Shown piece after piece: positions 27,680 through 39,362 of a stretch of DNA of 64,000 nt. Source of the DNA: Microvirga solisilvae (lineage in GTDB: Bacteria > Pseudomonadota > Alphaproteobacteria > Rhizobiales > Beijerinckiaceae); contig NZ_JAKUCN010000008.1 of assembly GCF_022808595.1 (NCBI RefSeq), positions 124,001-188,000 on the forward strand, in the 5' to 3' direction. Within the stretch, counting starts at the first letter, position 1, and each line of letters starts with the position of its first letter. Position numbers and translations under genes: made by a program. The notes below the pieces were generated by a model. That model ran no database searches. It was not told the DNA's origin and saw only the letters and a list, made by a program, of their open reading frames with translations.

Positions 27680-28642
27680 ATGTTTCGACGTTTTCTCGTG
27701 TTTTTCGCCCTGAGCCTTGCTCTGGCCCCACCTCTGGCTGTTCCTGCCGCCGCGCAGGACGCAGCCGATGCCATCGTGCGTCTCAACCGCCTGGAGAACC
27801 AGATGCGGCAGATGTCCGGCCAGCTCGAGCAGCTCCAGTTCGAGAACCGCCAGCTGAAGGATCAGCTGCGCAAGTTCCAGGAGGACGTGGAGTTCCGCTT
27901 CCAGGAGGGCTCCGGCCGTGGCGGCTCCCGGCCTTCGGCTCCGGCCGTTGCGCCCACGCCCCGTCCGGCACAGCCACAGGCCCAGCCTCAGCCAGCGCCG
28001 CAGCGCCGCAGCGATGTGTATGATCCTTCCCAGGACCCCAATGCCCCGGGCGCTCCGCGCCCGCTGGGCACCACGCCGCCGTCGCAGCCCCTCGCCGATG
28101 CGGAGATCGGGGAGGGCGGTGAGCAATTCGCCGGGATCGGCGAGCTGATCGAGGAAGAAGGGCAGCCTGCCCCTGGGGCGGTCGGCAACGGCATGGCCAT
28201 TCCGCAGGGCGCGATCCAGCCCCGTCCGAACCCGAGCGTGGCCGCGACCAGCACCGGCAATCCGCGCGGCGATTTCGATGCCGCTTATGCCGCCTTCACG
28301 CAGAAGGATTATGATCAGGCCGAGATGGGCTTCCGCCGCTTCCTGCAATCCAATCCGCGCGACCAGATGGTGCCTGAGGCCACGTTCTGGCTGGGCGAGA
28401 GCTATCTTCAGCGCGGCCGTCACCGCGAAGCCGCCGAGCAGTTCCTGAACGTGTCCGCCGATCACCCGAACGCCTCGAAGGCTCCCGACGCGATGCTGCG
28501 CCTCGGCGTCTCCCTCAACGGCCTCGGCGCCCGCGACCGCGCCTGCGCCGTCTTCGCCGAACTCGACCGCAAATATCCCCAGGCCTCCGCCAGCGTACGC
28601 CAGGCGTCCGAGCGCGAGCAGAAGCGCAATAAGTGCACCTGA
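27680..28642 (+). CDS. cpoB: Cell division coordinator CpoB (YbgF)
   Basis: 320-residue periplasmic protein. Signal peptide 1-27 (cleavage after VPAAAQ), an N-terminal trimerising coiled coil (IVRLNRLENQMRQMSGQLEQ), a Pro/Gln-rich linker of about 100 residues and a C-terminal TPR domain (FDAAYAAFTQKDYDQAEMGF onwards, GESYLQRGRHREAAEQF). CpoB links Tol energy state to peptidoglycan synthesis at division. The conserved pal-cpoB pair is kept. Start at MFRRFLVFF. Confidence 0.92.
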   Translation: MFRRFLVFFALSLALAPPLAVPAAAQDAADAIVRLNRLENQMRQMSGQLEQLQFENRQLKDQLRKFQEDVEFRFQEGSGRGGSRPSAPAVAPTPRPAQPQAQPQPAPQRRSDVYDPSQDPNAPGAPRPLGTTPPSQPLADAEIGEGGEQFAGIGELIEEEGQPAPGAVGNGMAIPQGAIQPRPNPSVAATSTGNPRGDFDAAYAAFTQKDYDQAEMGFRRFLQSNPRDQMVPEATFWLGESYLQRGRHREAAEQFLNVSADHPNASKAPDAMLRLGVSLNGLGARDRACAVFAELDRKYPQASASVRQASEREQKRNKCT

Positions 28643-28672
28643 CCCAGGCCCGACAAGTCGAGCACCCGAAAC

Positions 28673-29686
28673 GTGGACGCTCCTTCGCCTGACGATCCGC
28701 TCCCGCCCGATGCGAAGGAGCCGCTTTTTTCCAGCCTGAACCGGGCCCAAGGCATCCTGGCCGCCGTGTCCGGCGGGCCCGATTCCATGGCCATGATGCA
28801 TCTTCTCGCCCGCTGGGCTTCGGAGAGCCGCATCCCGATTTCCGTCGCCACCGTCGATCATGGCCTGCGGCCCGAGGCCGCCGAGGAAGCCGCCTTCGTC
28901 GCCCGCGAGGCTGAAGCTCTGGGTCTGTCTCATCGAACCCTGCTCTGGACAGGGGAGAAGCCCGCGACCGGCCTTCAGGAGGCCGCCCGAGAGGCGCGCT
29001 ATCGCCTGCTCGTGCAGCAGGCCCGCGAGGACGGGGCCTCCCATCTCGTAACCGCCCATACCCTCGACGATCAGGCCGAGACCGTCCTCATGCGTCTCGC
29101 CAAGGGGTCAGGTCTCACGGGGGTGGCCGGCATGCGCCGGGAGCGCGACCGGGACGGGATCGTCCATGCAAGGCCGTTGCTCGCTTGGCCGAAGGCGGAG
29201 CTGCTCGCGCTCTGCGAGACGAATGGCTGGCCCTTCGTCACTGATCCTTCGAATGCCGACGAGCGCTTTGCCCGAATCCGCTGGCGCAGGCTGATGCCGC
29301 TGCTGGCAGGGGAGGGGCTGGATGCCTCCCGTCTGGCCCGGTTCGCCGAGCGGGCGGCACAGGCCAACGAGGCGCTGGAGATCAAGGCTCATGAGGCCCT
29401 GGAGGCCGCCATCATCGCAGAGGCGGAGGGAGAATTGTCCTTCCAAGCGGCCTGCCTCGCGCGGGAGCCCTTCGAGATCGGCTTGAGGATGCTCGCCCAG
29501 GCCCTGGGCGCGATCGGCCTCGAGAACATCCGCCTTCAGCGATTGGAAACGTGCCTTGAACGCTTGTTAAGCGCTTCGCAGGCGGGGCAATCCCTGCGCC
29601 TCACCATCGCCGGGGCGCTTCTCGATCTTGACCGATTTGGGCGCTTAAGGATGAGACAGGAACCGCCCCGATCACGCGGTCGTTAG
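28673..29686 (+). CDS. tilS: tRNA(Ile)-lysidine synthase TilS
   Basis: 337 residues. PP-loop ATPase motif SGGPDSM (33-39) and the family motifs TVDHGLRPEA, AHTLDDQAETVL and RPLL. It places lysidine on C34 of the CAU-anticodon tRNA-Ile so that it reads AUA codons; essential in bacteria. GTG start at 28673. Short alphaproteobacterial version with a reduced C-terminal domain. Lies upstream of ftsH, a conserved tilS-ftsH order. Confidence 0.93.
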   Translation: MDAPSPDDPLPPDAKEPLFSSLNRAQGILAAVSGGPDSMAMMHLLARWASESRIPISVATVDHGLRPEAAEEAAFVAREAEALGLSHRTLLWTGEKPATGLQEAAREARYRLLVQQAREDGASHLVTAHTLDDQAETVLMRLAKGSGLTGVAGMRRERDRDGIVHARPLLAWPKAELLALCETNGWPFVTDPSNADERFARIRWRRLMPLLAGEGLDASRLARFAERAAQANEALEIKAHEALEAAIIAEAEGELSFQAACLAREPFEIGLRMLAQALGAIGLENIRLQRLETCLERLLSASQAGQSLRLTIAGALLDLDRFGRLRMRQEPPRSRGR

Positions 29687-29840
29687 CCAATTCTCTTAGC
29701 CAAGACCTTCGGATGATGCCCCATGCACGCCTCATTCCCTTGGCAAGGGGAAAGGGTGTGCCTACATTGAGTTTAACCGCATGGGGGGATTTCCTTGTTT
29801 TCCCTGTGTTTCATCTCCCTCTGGGGCAGAACCTGATCCA

Positions 29841-31763
29841 ATGAATTCAAATTTCCGCAACTTCGCCTTGTGGGTTGTCATTTTCCTCCTGGTGCTGGCG
29901 CTCGTGACTCTTTTCCAGAGCCCGGGCCAGCGCGGCGGCGGCAGAGATATCGCCTATAGCCAGCTCCTGAACGACGCCGATGCGGGACGCATCACGAGCG
30001 TCATCATCTCGGGACCGGAAATCAGCGGCACCTATACTGACGGCCAGAACTTCTCGACCTATGCGCCGAACGATCCGGCCCTGGTCACGAAGCTGCAGCA
30101 GAAGGGCGTGCAGATCACGGCTCGTCCGCAATCCGACTCGACCCCGTGGTTCATCGCGGTGCTCATGAACATTCTGCCCATCGCGCTGTTCATCGGCGCC
30201 TGGGTGTTCCTGTCGCGCCAGATGCAGAACGGCGCGGGCCGCGCCATGGGGTTCGGCAAGTCGAAGGCGAAATTGCTCACTGAGGCTCATGGCCGCGTCA
30301 CGTTTGATGACGTCGCCGGCATCGACGAAGCCAAGGAAGACCTGCAGGAAGTCGTGGAATTCCTGCGCGATCCGCAGAAGTTCCAGCGCCTCGGCGGACG
30401 CATTCCGCGCGGCGTGCTGCTCGTCGGTCCTCCCGGTACCGGTAAGACGCTGACCGCCCGCGCGGTGGCAGGCGAAGCCAACGTGCCGTTCTTCACCATT
30501 TCCGGTTCTGACTTCGTCGAGATGTTCGTCGGCGTGGGCGCATCGCGTGTCCGCGACATGTTCGAGCAGGCAAAGAAGAATGCTCCGTGCATCATCTTCA
30601 TCGACGAAATCGACGCGGTCGGCCGTCATCGCGGCGCCGGTCTCGGCGGCGGCAACGACGAGCGCGAGCAGACCCTCAACCAGCTCCTCGTGGAGATGGA
30701 CGGCTTCGAGGCCAACGAGGGCATCATCATCATCGCGGCGACCAACCGTCCCGACGTTCTCGATCCGGCGTTGCTGCGTCCGGGCCGCTTCGACCGTCAG
30801 ATCGTGGTGCCGAATCCGGATGTCACCGGCCGTGAGAAGATCCTGCGCGTTCATGTGCGCAAGGTTCCGCTCGCTCCCGATGTGGACCTGAAGGTGATCG
30901 CTCGCGGTACACCCGGCTTCTCCGGCGCGGACCTCATGAACCTCGTCAACGAGGCGGCGTTGCTCGCGGCCCGTCGCGGCAAGCGCATCGTCACGATGCG
31001 CGAATTCGAGGATGCGAAGGACAAGGTCATGATGGGCGCGGAGCGCCGCACCCTCGTCATGACCGACGACGAGAAGCGCCTGACTGCCTATCACGAGGCC
31101 GGTCATGCGGTCGTCGCCCTCAACGTTCCGGCCACCGATCCGGTGCACAAGGCCACCATCATTCCGCGCGGCCGTGCGCTCGGCATGGTCATGCAGCTCC
31201 CTGAGCGGGACAAGCTGTCCATGAGCTTCGAGCAGATGACCTCGCGTCTTGCCATCATGATGGGCGGGCGCATCGCGGAAGAGATGATCTTCGGCAAGGA
31301 GAAGGTGACCTCCGGCGCCCAATCCGACATCGAGCAGGCCACGCGCCTTGCCCGCATGATGGTGACCAAGTGGGGCTTCTCGCCCGAACTCGGCACCGTG
31401 GCTTACGGCGAGAACCAGGACGAAGTGTTCCTCGGCATGCAGATGGGCCGCCAGCAGAACGTCTCCGAGGCGACCGCCCAGAAGATCGACTCGGAAGTGC
31501 GTCGCCTCGTGGAGACGGGCCTCAACGATGCCCGCCGCATCCTCACGGAGAAGGCGAACGAGCTTGAGGCTCTGGCTCGCGGCCTGCTGGAATACGAGAC
31601 CCTGACGGGCGACGAGATCCGCAATCTCCTCGACGGCCAGCCCCCGGTGCGCGATGCCGGCGGCGATCCGGTGAACCCGACCCGCGGCTCCGCCGTCCCG
31701 ACCACCCGCCCCGGGCGGCCCCGGGAGAGCGACGGGGGGATGGAGCCCCAGCCGCAGGCTTGA
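29841..31763 (+). CDS. ftsH: ATP-dependent zinc metalloprotease FtsH
   Basis: 640 residues. Two N-terminal membrane helices (9-25 and 105-125) flank a periplasmic loop. AAA domain: Walker A GPPGTGKT (196-203), Walker [10 protein letters not shown] (253-261), SRH region RPGRFDRQ. Zinc protease motif HEAGH (418-422). It degrades membrane proteins and regulators such as RpoH, whose gene is in this window at 48889. The start at MNSNFRNF is the family start; an in-frame Met 20 codons upstream is unlikely. Confidence 0.97.
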   Translation: MNSNFRNFALWVVIFLLVLALVTLFQSPGQRGGGRDIAYSQLLNDADAGRITSVIISGPEISGTYTDGQNFSTYAPNDPALVTKLQQKGVQITARPQSDSTPWFIAVLMNILPIALFIGAWVFLSRQMQNGAGRAMGFGKSKAKLLTEAHGRVTFDDVAGIDEAKEDLQEVVEFLRDPQKFQRLGGRIPRGVLLVGPPGTGKTLTARAVAGEANVPFFTISGSDFVEMFVGVGASRVRDMFEQAKKNAPCIIFIDEIDAVGRHRGAGLGGGNDEREQTLNQLLVEMDGFEANEGIIIIAATNRPDVLDPALLRPGRFDRQIVVPNPDVTGREKILRVHVRKVPLAPDVDLKVIARGTPGFSGADLMNLVNEAALLAARRGKRIVTMREFEDAKDKVMMGAERRTLVMTDDEKRLTAYHEAGHAVVALNVPATDPVHKATIIPRGRALGMVMQLPERDKLSMSFEQMTSRLAIMMGGRIAEEMIFGKEKVTSGAQSDIEQATRLARMMVTKWGFSPELGTVAYGENQDEVFLGMQMGRQQNVSEATAQKIDSEVRRLVETGLNDARRILTEKANELEALARGLLEYETLTGDEIRNLLDGQPPVRDAGGDPVNPTRGSAVPTTRPGRPRESDGGMEPQPQA

Positions 31764-31787
31764 TATAAAGCACTCGCGAATGACCCA

Positions 31788-31818
31788 GAACGCTCGCTTC
31801 CAGCGAGCGTTCTTTTTT
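31788..31818 (+). terminator. Rho-independent terminator of ftsH
   Basis: GAACGCTCGC (31788-31797) pairs perfectly with GCGAGCGTTC (31803-31812), five-base loop, followed by six T. Confidence 0.92.
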
Positions 31819-31989
31819 GTTTACCTAAGCCCTCTACTTTCCATCCGATAAGACGATTGTCTCTGCTTGTAACAATTGCTCATCACAAGTGATGAGCCTG
31901 ATCAGGGCGAAGACTTGACCCGGAGTAAGGGGGTTGCTTTGAAAAAGGCAAAACGCGCAGTGGCGCAGCGGAGCGGGGAGTTGAAACCC

Positions 31990-33342
<1,353 letters not shown>

Positions 33343-33368
33343 GCGATCATCGCAATGCGAATAATGAA

Positions 33369-33402
33369 GGGCATGGAGCCGTCTCCATGCCCTTTCTTTT
33401 TG
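33369..33402 (+). terminator. Rho-independent terminator of glmM
   Basis: GGGCATGGAG (33369-33378) pairs with CTCCATGCCC (33383-33392), four-base loop, then TTTCTTTTT. Confidence 0.9.
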
Positions 33403-33559
33403 CCTGACAATTGCCGCAAGTCTTGATGGCGACTGCCTTGCACCATGCGAAACAAGGCTAAGAATTAAGATTAACGATCTCTTCATGGCTGAAGGCTACA
33501 CTCTAACAGAGCCGTAGAAGATCTTTGCGGCATGTGCTTGTCGAGTGAAGAAGAGTACC

Positions 33560-34306
33560 ATGAGTTTCATCAAGACCACGGTTCTGGCCGGCGTGATCGG
33601 CATAACCGCCTCCGCTGCCTCCGCCGCCGATCTGCCGCGCAGGCTGTTCATGCCCGCCGCTCCCGTTCTCGTCGACACCCGTGACAGCTGGTATCTGCGC
33701 GGCGATGTGGGTTACGCCCATTACAAGCGCCCGGAAGCCGATTATACGTCTGGCCTGATTTCAGGCAGCATGTCCCGTGAGCATATCGGCGACAACGCAG
33801 TGGTGGGCGTCGGTATCGGTTATCGCTTCAGCCCGATGTTCCGCGCGGACGTGACCGTGGATCACCGCTTCCATTCGCGCTTCAAGGGCCTACCGGCTGA
33901 TGGCGGCTTCGCGACGGGCTCGGTGTCCGATCGTGCTCGCTTCGAAACATCGACCGCGATGTTCAATACTTATGCCGATCTCGGCACCTATCGCGGCATC
34001 ACGCCTTATGTGGGCGCCGGCATCGGCGTCGCGCATAATATCATCAGCGACTACACGCGCACGACCGATGCGCTCGGCGTCATCACGCAGGAGCGTCTGG
34101 CGGGCGGCGACGATTACAACTTCGCCTGGGCCCTCATGGCTGGCGTCGGCTACAAGCTCTCCAACAGCTTCACCCTCGATCTCGGCTATCGTTACCTGAG
34201 CCTGGGCGACGTGAAGACGCGCGGCTATGCCGACGGCGCTGGCGCGGATGTGGAATCCGTCGGTACGCACGAAGTGCGCTTCGGCGTGCGCTACGCGTTC
34301 CAATAA
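33560..34306 (+). CDS. Outer-membrane beta-barrel protein (Omp25/31-like)
   Basis: 248 residues: signal peptide ending ASAASAAD, then alternating strands of an eight-strand barrel (WYLRGDVGYAHYKR, VVGVGIGYRFSPMFRADVTV, ALMAGVGYKLSNSFTLDLGY) and a C-terminal Phe (VRFGVRYAFQ ends in an aromatic region), resembling rhizobial Omp25/RopB-type porins. ATG 33560 is preferred over an upstream in-frame GTG at 33545. Followed after 15 bases by a small hypothetical gene. Confidence 0.87.
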   Translation: MSFIKTTVLAGVIGITASAASAADLPRRLFMPAAPVLVDTRDSWYLRGDVGYAHYKRPEADYTSGLISGSMSREHIGDNAVVGVGIGYRFSPMFRADVTVDHRFHSRFKGLPADGGFATGSVSDRARFETSTAMFNTYADLGTYRGITPYVGAGIGVAHNIISDYTRTTDALGVITQERLAGGDDYNFAWALMAGVGYKLSNSFTLDLGYRYLSLGDVKTRGYADGAGADVESVGTHEVRFGVRYAFQ

Positions 34307-34321
34307 GGCGGAATTGAAAGA

Positions 34322-34825
34322 ATGAGTGCCGGCAGCGATCACGACGAACTCTGCCGGCTCTTGAACCAGCTCACGCCCGGCCTGCTGCCGCGTGACGTCT
34401 TTCATGCCATCGCCAGACTCATGGTGACGACAACCTACGTGGTTGTCCCTCTGTTGCGCAGAGACGGCAAAATCCTGACATTCCTGCCCAGACGCGGCGC
34501 TGACGATTTGTACTATCCGTCGATGCTGAACGCGCCAGGAACCGTCATCCGCGCGAGCGATGAAAGCTTGTCGGCAGTCTATCATCGTCTCGCAATCAGC
34601 GAATTTCCTGGAATACCGATCAAGGGCGATCCTGTCTTCGTCGACCGAGTGTACGACCTAATCGTACGCGGGAGAGAAATTTCCCTCATTCATTGGGTCG
34701 AGATGAGCGATACTGCTGATCTCACCCAGCTCATCGATGTGGATGAGCTTCCCGGCGATGTCGTTCCGACAGATCGTGCCCGCATCGCAATGGCGGCAGA
34801 CGATTATCGGAAGAGAGCCGCCTAG
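34322..34825 (+). CDS. Hypothetical protein, faintly NUDIX-like
   Basis: 167 residues, soluble, no signal. The segment TTYVVVPLLRRDGKILTFLP followed by LNAPGTVIRASDES resembles the first strands of NUDIX hydrolases, but the catalytic REUXEE box is absent (the place is occupied by SAVYHRLAISEF). It may be a degenerate fold or an unrelated protein. It lies 15 bases after the porin gene and ends at a strong terminator, so the two are probably co-transcribed. Confidence 0.65.
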   Translation: MSAGSDHDELCRLLNQLTPGLLPRDVFHAIARLMVTTTYVVVPLLRRDGKILTFLPRRGADDLYYPSMLNAPGTVIRASDESLSAVYHRLAISEFPGIPIKGDPVFVDRVYDLIVRGREISLIHWVEMSDTADLTQLIDVDELPGDVVPTDRARIAMAADDYRKRAA

Positions 34826-34854
34826 TACCGATTACCCAGCGATGATGCATCAAT

Positions 34855-34887
34855 AAAAAAGCCCCGGCGAAATGCCGGGGCTTTTTT
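34855..34887. terminator. Bidirectional terminator
   Basis: GCCCCGGC (34861-34868) pairs with GCCGGGGC (34874-34881), with A6 before and T6 after. It serves the plus-strand gene ending at 34825 and the minus-strand RND gene ending at 34906. Confidence 0.92.
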
Positions 34888-34905
34888 GTTTTTGATGTTT
34901 CCCGC

Positions 34906-37900
34906 TTACTCCGCCGGATGTGTGGTTGGGCGCGGGTGGATGTCTTCGCCGTGCGGACGCTGGCCCGTCTGCGCGCGCAGTTTGTCGAGCAGCTCGCCCA
35001 CATAGGTGGCAGGCTTGGTGTAGCCGCCGAGGAGCAGGTAGATCGACGGCACCACCAGCATGGTGAGGATGGTCGAGACGGTGACGCCGCCCACGATCAC
35101 CGACCCGATGGCATTGCGCGCTTCCGCTCCGGCGCCGGTGGACCAGGCGAGCGGGATCGCGCCGCCGATCATGGCGATGGAGGTCATCAGGATCGGACGC
35201 AGGCGCAGCACGGATGCTTCGAGAACCGCGTCATGCACCGAATATCCGCGCTCGCGCAGCTGGTTCGAGAACTCGACGATCAGGATGCCGTTCTTCGTCA
35301 TCAGGCCGATGAGCAGGATCATGCCGATCTGGCTGTAGATGTTGAGCGTCTGCCCCGTCACGAACAAGGCGAGCAATCCGCCCGTCACCGCGAGCGGCAC
35401 GGTGAGCATGATGATGAACGGATTGATCCAGCTTTCGAACTGCGCGGCCAGCACCAGGAACACTACGAGCAGCGCCATGGCGAAGGTCACGTAGATCGCG
35501 CCGGTGGAGTCGAGGAAGTCCTTGGATTGTCCGTTGTAACCGATGCGCACTTCCGCAGGCAGGTTGTCGCGCACGATCTCCTGCAGGATCTCCAGGCCTT
35601 CGCCGATGGACACGCCAGGCGCGAGGCCGGATTGGATCGTGATCGAGCGGAGGCGGTCGAACCGGTTCAGTGCCTGGGGCGCTGCCGATTCAGTCAGGGT
35701 GATGAAGGAGGAGAGGGGAACGAGTTCGCCGTTGGCGGCGCGCACGAAGGTGTTGGTGAGATCGCTCGGCGATGCGCGGTCCTGCGCGCGGCCGCGCATG
35801 ATCACCGGATATTCGTCGCCACGGCTGACGAAGGTCGAGATTTCCGTCTCGCCGAACATCAGCTGCAGGGTATTGCCGATATCCTGAATCGAGACGCCGA
35901 GATCGGCGGCACGCTGGCGATCGATCTGCACGCGGATATCGGGCTGGGACTCGCGGTAGTTCGAGTCCATGTTGACGAACTTGCCCGTCTCCTGAGCTTT
36001 CTGCATGACGATGTCGCGCCAGCCGCGGATCGTCTCGTAATCGGGACCGCCAAGCACGAACTGGATCGGCTGGCCGAAGCCGCCTGCGCCGCCGAAGGCC
36101 GGTGGATTGACCACCGAGGCGCGCGCGCCGGGGAAGGCCGACACCTTCGGCGTCATCTGACGCACGATGTCCTGCTGGCTCTGCGTCCGTTCTTCCCAGG
36201 GAACGAGACGCACGATCACGATGCCTTCATTGACAGGGGAGGGGCGGGCGAAGCCCGGTGCGACCTGACTCAGCATGGAGGCGACGACGCCCTGTTCCTG
36301 CAATGGCAGAAGAGCCTTCTCGACCTCCTTCACCCGGTCGCGGGTATAGTCGAGGCTGGCGCCTTCCGGCGCCTGAAGGCGCACGATGATCGCGCCGCGA
36401 TCTTCCGTCGGAGCGAACTCCTTCGGCAGGGCCTGGAACAGAGCGTAGGCCGACAGCGACACCAGGAAGCCGGCGGAGAGAATGACCACCGGGATGCGCA
36501 GGGCGCGCGAGAGCAGCCAGCGATAGCTGTTGTTCATCTTCTCGAAGAGCGGCTCGGTCATGCGCTGGATGCGGCCATGGGCCGGCACCATCAGCTTGGA
36601 GCACATCATCGGCGTCAGCGTGCGCGCCACGACACCTGAGAAGAAGATGGCGGCGGCGAGCGTGATGCCGAACTCGCGGAAGAGCTTGCCGGTATTGCCG
36701 GTCATGAAGGCGAGCGGCACGAACACGGCCATGAGCGTGGCCGTCGTCGCGATCACCGCGAAACCGATCTCGCGCGCGCCGTCGAAGGAGGCGAGCAGCG
36801 GCGGCTGTCCTTCCTCGATGCGGCGGTGCACGTTCTCGATCTCCACGATCGCGTCGTCCACGACGATGCCGATGGCGAGCACGATGGCGAGCAATGTCAG
36901 CACGTTGATGGATGCGCCGAAGAACGACATGACCATGAAGGCGGCGATGATCGAAACCGGGATCGCCACCATGGCGACAATGGTGGAGCGCCAGTCGCGC
37001 AGGAAGACAAGGATCACCACGATCACAAGCGCCACGCCTTCCAGAAGCGTCTTGAGCACGCCGTTGATGGATGCGCTGATGAACTGGCTTTCGTCATAAG
37101 CGACTTCCGCCGTTGTGCCCGGCGGCAGGGAGCTCTTCAGTTCCTCCAATTCCTTGCGCACGCCTTCGACGACGGAGAGCGTGTTGGCGGTGGACTGACG
37201 CACGACGCCCATGCCGATGGCGGTCTCGCCCGACTGATAGAACTCGAAGCGCGTGTCCTCCGGGCCGATTTCGACCTGCGCCACCTCTCCGAGACGGACG
37301 AGATAGCCGTTCTTGTTGGTGACGATCACCTGCTGGAATTGTTCGGGCGTGGCGAGGCGGGAATCCGTCTTGACGGTGAATTCGCGCTGGCTGGATTCGA
37401 TGCGTCCGCCGGGCAACTCCACGTTCTGACGCTTGATGGCGGTTTCCAAATCCTGCACCGTGAGGCCGCGCGCGGCCAGCGCCGGGCGGTCGACCCAGAT
37501 GCGCATGGCATAGCGGCGCTCGCCGCTCAGATTGACGTTGGCGACGCCCGGCACTGTGGAAAGGCGGTCCACATAAACGCGCTTGAGGAAGTCGCTGAGT
37601 TCGAGCGCGTCGAGCGTGGTGGAGGTCACGCCCACCCACAGGATGGCCGAGGCATTCGCATCCACTTTACGCACCACTGGCGTGTCCGCGCCGTCAGGCA
37701 GGCGTCCGGTGACGCGGGAGATGGCGTCGCGCACGTCGGAGGTTGCGGCTTCCGGATCGCGGGAGACTTCGAACTCGATCGACACCGACGAGCGATCGTT
37801 CTGGCTCTGCGACGTGATTTGGCGGATGCCCTCGATGCCTGCGATGGCGCCTTCGATGACCTCCGTCACGCGGCTCTCGATCACTTCGTTCGACGCGCCG

Positions 37901-38055
37901 CGATAGACGGTGGAGATCGAGACGACCGGGCGGTCGACCTGCGGATATTCGCGAACCGGCAGGTTCATGAGCGCGGCAAGGCCGCCCACGATCAGCAGCA
38001 GGCTGACCACGACAGCAAAGACGGGACGGCGGATGAAGAGGTCGGAAACCTGCAT
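34906..38055 (-). CDS. RND multidrug efflux permease (HAE1 type)
   Basis: 1049 residues, 12 membrane helices and two large periplasmic loops as in AcrB/MexB. N-terminus SDLFIRRPVFAVVVSLLLI, the proton-relay pair DD in IGIVVDDAIVEIEN, and the second-half helix cluster FLVLAAQFESWINPF and MTKNGILIVEF. It exports drugs or other amphiphiles by proton antiport together with the adaptor encoded 62 bases upstream and an outer-membrane channel not found nearby. No regulator adjacent. Start at MQVSDLF. Confidence 0.94.
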   Translation of the reverse strand: MQVSDLFIRRPVFAVVVSLLLIVGGLAALMNLPVREYPQVDRPVVSISTVYRGASNEVIESRVTEVIEGAIAGIEGIRQITSQSQNDRSSVSIEFEVSRDPEAATSDVRDAISRVTGRLPDGADTPVVRKVDANASAILWVGVTSTTLDALELSDFLKRVYVDRLSTVPGVANVNLSGERRYAMRIWVDRPALAARGLTVQDLETAIKRQNVELPGGRIESSQREFTVKTDSRLATPEQFQQVIVTNKNGYLVRLGEVAQVEIGPEDTRFEFYQSGETAIGMGVVRQSTANTLSVVEGVRKELEELKSSLPPGTTAEVAYDESQFISASINGVLKTLLEGVALVIVVILVFLRDWRSTIVAMVAIPVSIIAAFMVMSFFGASINVLTLLAIVLAIGIVVDDAIVEIENVHRRIEEGQPPLLASFDGAREIGFAVIATTATLMAVFVPLAFMTGNTGKLFREFGITLAAAIFFSGVVARTLTPMMCSKLMVPAHGRIQRMTEPLFEKMNNSYRWLLSRALRIPVVILSAGFLVSLSAYALFQALPKEFAPTEDRGAIIVRLQAPEGASLDYTRDRVKEVEKALLPLQEQGVVASMLSQVAPGFARPSPVNEGIVIVRLVPWEERTQSQQDIVRQMTPKVSAFPGARASVVNPPAFGGAGGFGQPIQFVLGGPDYETIRGWRDIVMQKAQETGKFVNMDSNYRESQPDIRVQIDRQRAADLGVSIQDIGNTLQLMFGETEISTFVSRGDEYPVIMRGRAQDRASPSDLTNTFVRAANGELVPLSSFITLTESAAPQALNRFDRLRSITIQSGLAPGVSIGEGLEILQEIVRDNLPAEVRIGYNGQSKDFLDSTGAIYVTFAMALLVVFLVLAAQFESWINPFIIMLTVPLAVTGGLLALFVTGQTLNIYSQIGMILLIGLMTKNGILIVEFSNQLRERGYSVHDAVLEASVLRLRPILMTSIAMIGGAIPLAWSTGAGAEARNAIGSVIVGGVTVSTILTMLVVPSIYLLLGGYTKPATYVGELLDKLRAQTGQRPHGEDIHPRPTTHPAE

Positions 38056-38117
38056 GGCGATTTAAGCTCTTGAGGCCAACGTTTGACAAAAGTTCTCCCG
38101 CCGGAGCGGGAGAAGGA

Positions 38118-39362
38118 TTACTTCGCTTCTGCGGCTTGCGCGGTGCCGATGGCATTCGGCGCATTCAGCGTGCTGCGCGAGGGCTGCTGGCGGTTTGCCG
38201 CCGGTGTGTTTTGCGGCTCACGCGTGCTCGACCCGAGCGGGCGGGCGATCACTTCCGCACCGGGGCGCACGCGCTGCACGCCGAGCACAACGATGGTCTC
38301 GCCGGCCTTCAGGCCTTCCACCACCTCGACCTTGCCGCCCTGGCGCTGGCCGATGGTGATGACGCGGCGCTCCACCTTGTTGTCTTTCACCGGATAAACG
38401 ATGTGGCGTAGGCCCTCGCTCACGATGGCTTCCTCGGGCACCACGACAGCATCGTCCTTGGTGGAAACTTCGAGCGCGACGGACAGGAACATGCCGGGCT
38501 TCAAGGCCTCGTCGGGATTCTCGAACTCGGCCGTCAGGCGCGCGGTGCGGGTGGTCTGCTCCACGCGGGGATCGATGGTGGAAACCTTGCCCTTGAAGAT
38601 GCGGTTCTTGTAGGCGGCGGAAATGGCGTTCACCGTCTGGCCGGGTTGAAGGCGGCCCAGAAGATTCTCCGGTACGGCGAAGTCGAGGCGCACCTTGGAG
38701 AGGTCATCGAGAGAGGTGATGCGCGTGCCGGGGGCGATATAGGCGCCGAGCGAGACGGTGCGCGTGCCGACGCGGCCATTGAAGGGCGCGCGGATCGTCA
38801 GATCCTCCAGCCGCGCTTCCGCGGCCTTGCGCTGCGCCTGGGCCGAAGCCATCGCTCCTTCGAGGGATTTCATCTGCGCCGTGAGATCTTCCACCTGCGC
38901 GCTGGTGCCCGCGCCCGTGCGGTTCAGAGCCTGGGCGCGCTCGAGCTTGATGGCGATTTCGTTCTTGAGCGCGACCGCGCGGCTGGCCTCGGCGATGGCC
39001 TGGTCGATATCCGCCTGGCGCTCGGCGGCGTCGAGCTGCACCAGCACATCGCCGGCCTTCACCTGCTGTCCTTCCTCGAAACCGATCTTGTCGATCACGC
39101 CCGCTACCTTGGCGGTCACGGTGATGGATTCGAAAGCGCGGATCGTGCCCACGGATTCGCGAGTTTCCACGATCCGTCCGGTCTTGACCGTATCGACCTC
39201 GACCGTGGCGGGGGCCGAGGGACCGCCCCGGCCGCCGCGCTGTCCGCCGGGAGCGCCCTGCTGCTGCGTGGCAGGCTCACCGCTGCTCTGATACGCATAC
39301 CACCCGCCAAGCCCTGCTGCCCCCAGCAAGGCCACGACGGCGAGTTGACCGGACAAACGCAT
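38118..39362 (-). CDS. RND efflux periplasmic adaptor (membrane fusion protein)
   Basis: 414 residues. N-terminal membrane anchor (LAVVALLGAAGLGGWYAY), Gly/Gln-rich linker, lipoyl halves (IDKIGFEEGQQVKAGDVLVQ and IRAPFNGRVGTRTV), helical hairpin between them, then beta-barrel and MP domains. It bridges the permease to an outer-membrane channel. The start 39362 has AAGGAGCGAGC before it. The C-terminal tail is long and Ser/Ala-rich. Operon with the permease. Confidence 0.92.
   Translation of the reverse strand: MRLSGQLAVVALLGAAGLGGWYAYQSSGEPATQQQGAPGGQRGGRGGPSAPATVEVDTVKTGRIVETRESVGTIRAFESITVTAKVAGVIDKIGFEEGQQVKAGDVLVQLDAAERQADIDQAIAEASRAVALKNEIAIKLERAQALNRTGAGTSAQVEDLTAQMKSLEGAMASAQAQRKAAEARLEDLTIRAPFNGRVGTRTVSLGAYIAPGTRITSLDDLSKVRLDFAVPENLLGRLQPGQTVNAISAAYKNRIFKGKVSTIDPRVEQTTRTARLTAEFENPDEALKPGMFLSVALEVSTKDDAVVVPEEAIVSEGLRHIVYPVKDNKVERRVITIGQRQGGKVEVVEGLKAGETIVVLGVQRVRPGAEVIARPLGSSTREPQNTPAANRQQPSRSTLNAPNAIGTAQAAEAK

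Noticed and set aside
34322..34825. Active NUDIX hydrolase
   Set aside because: The catalytic box is absent, so it is listed as hypothetical.
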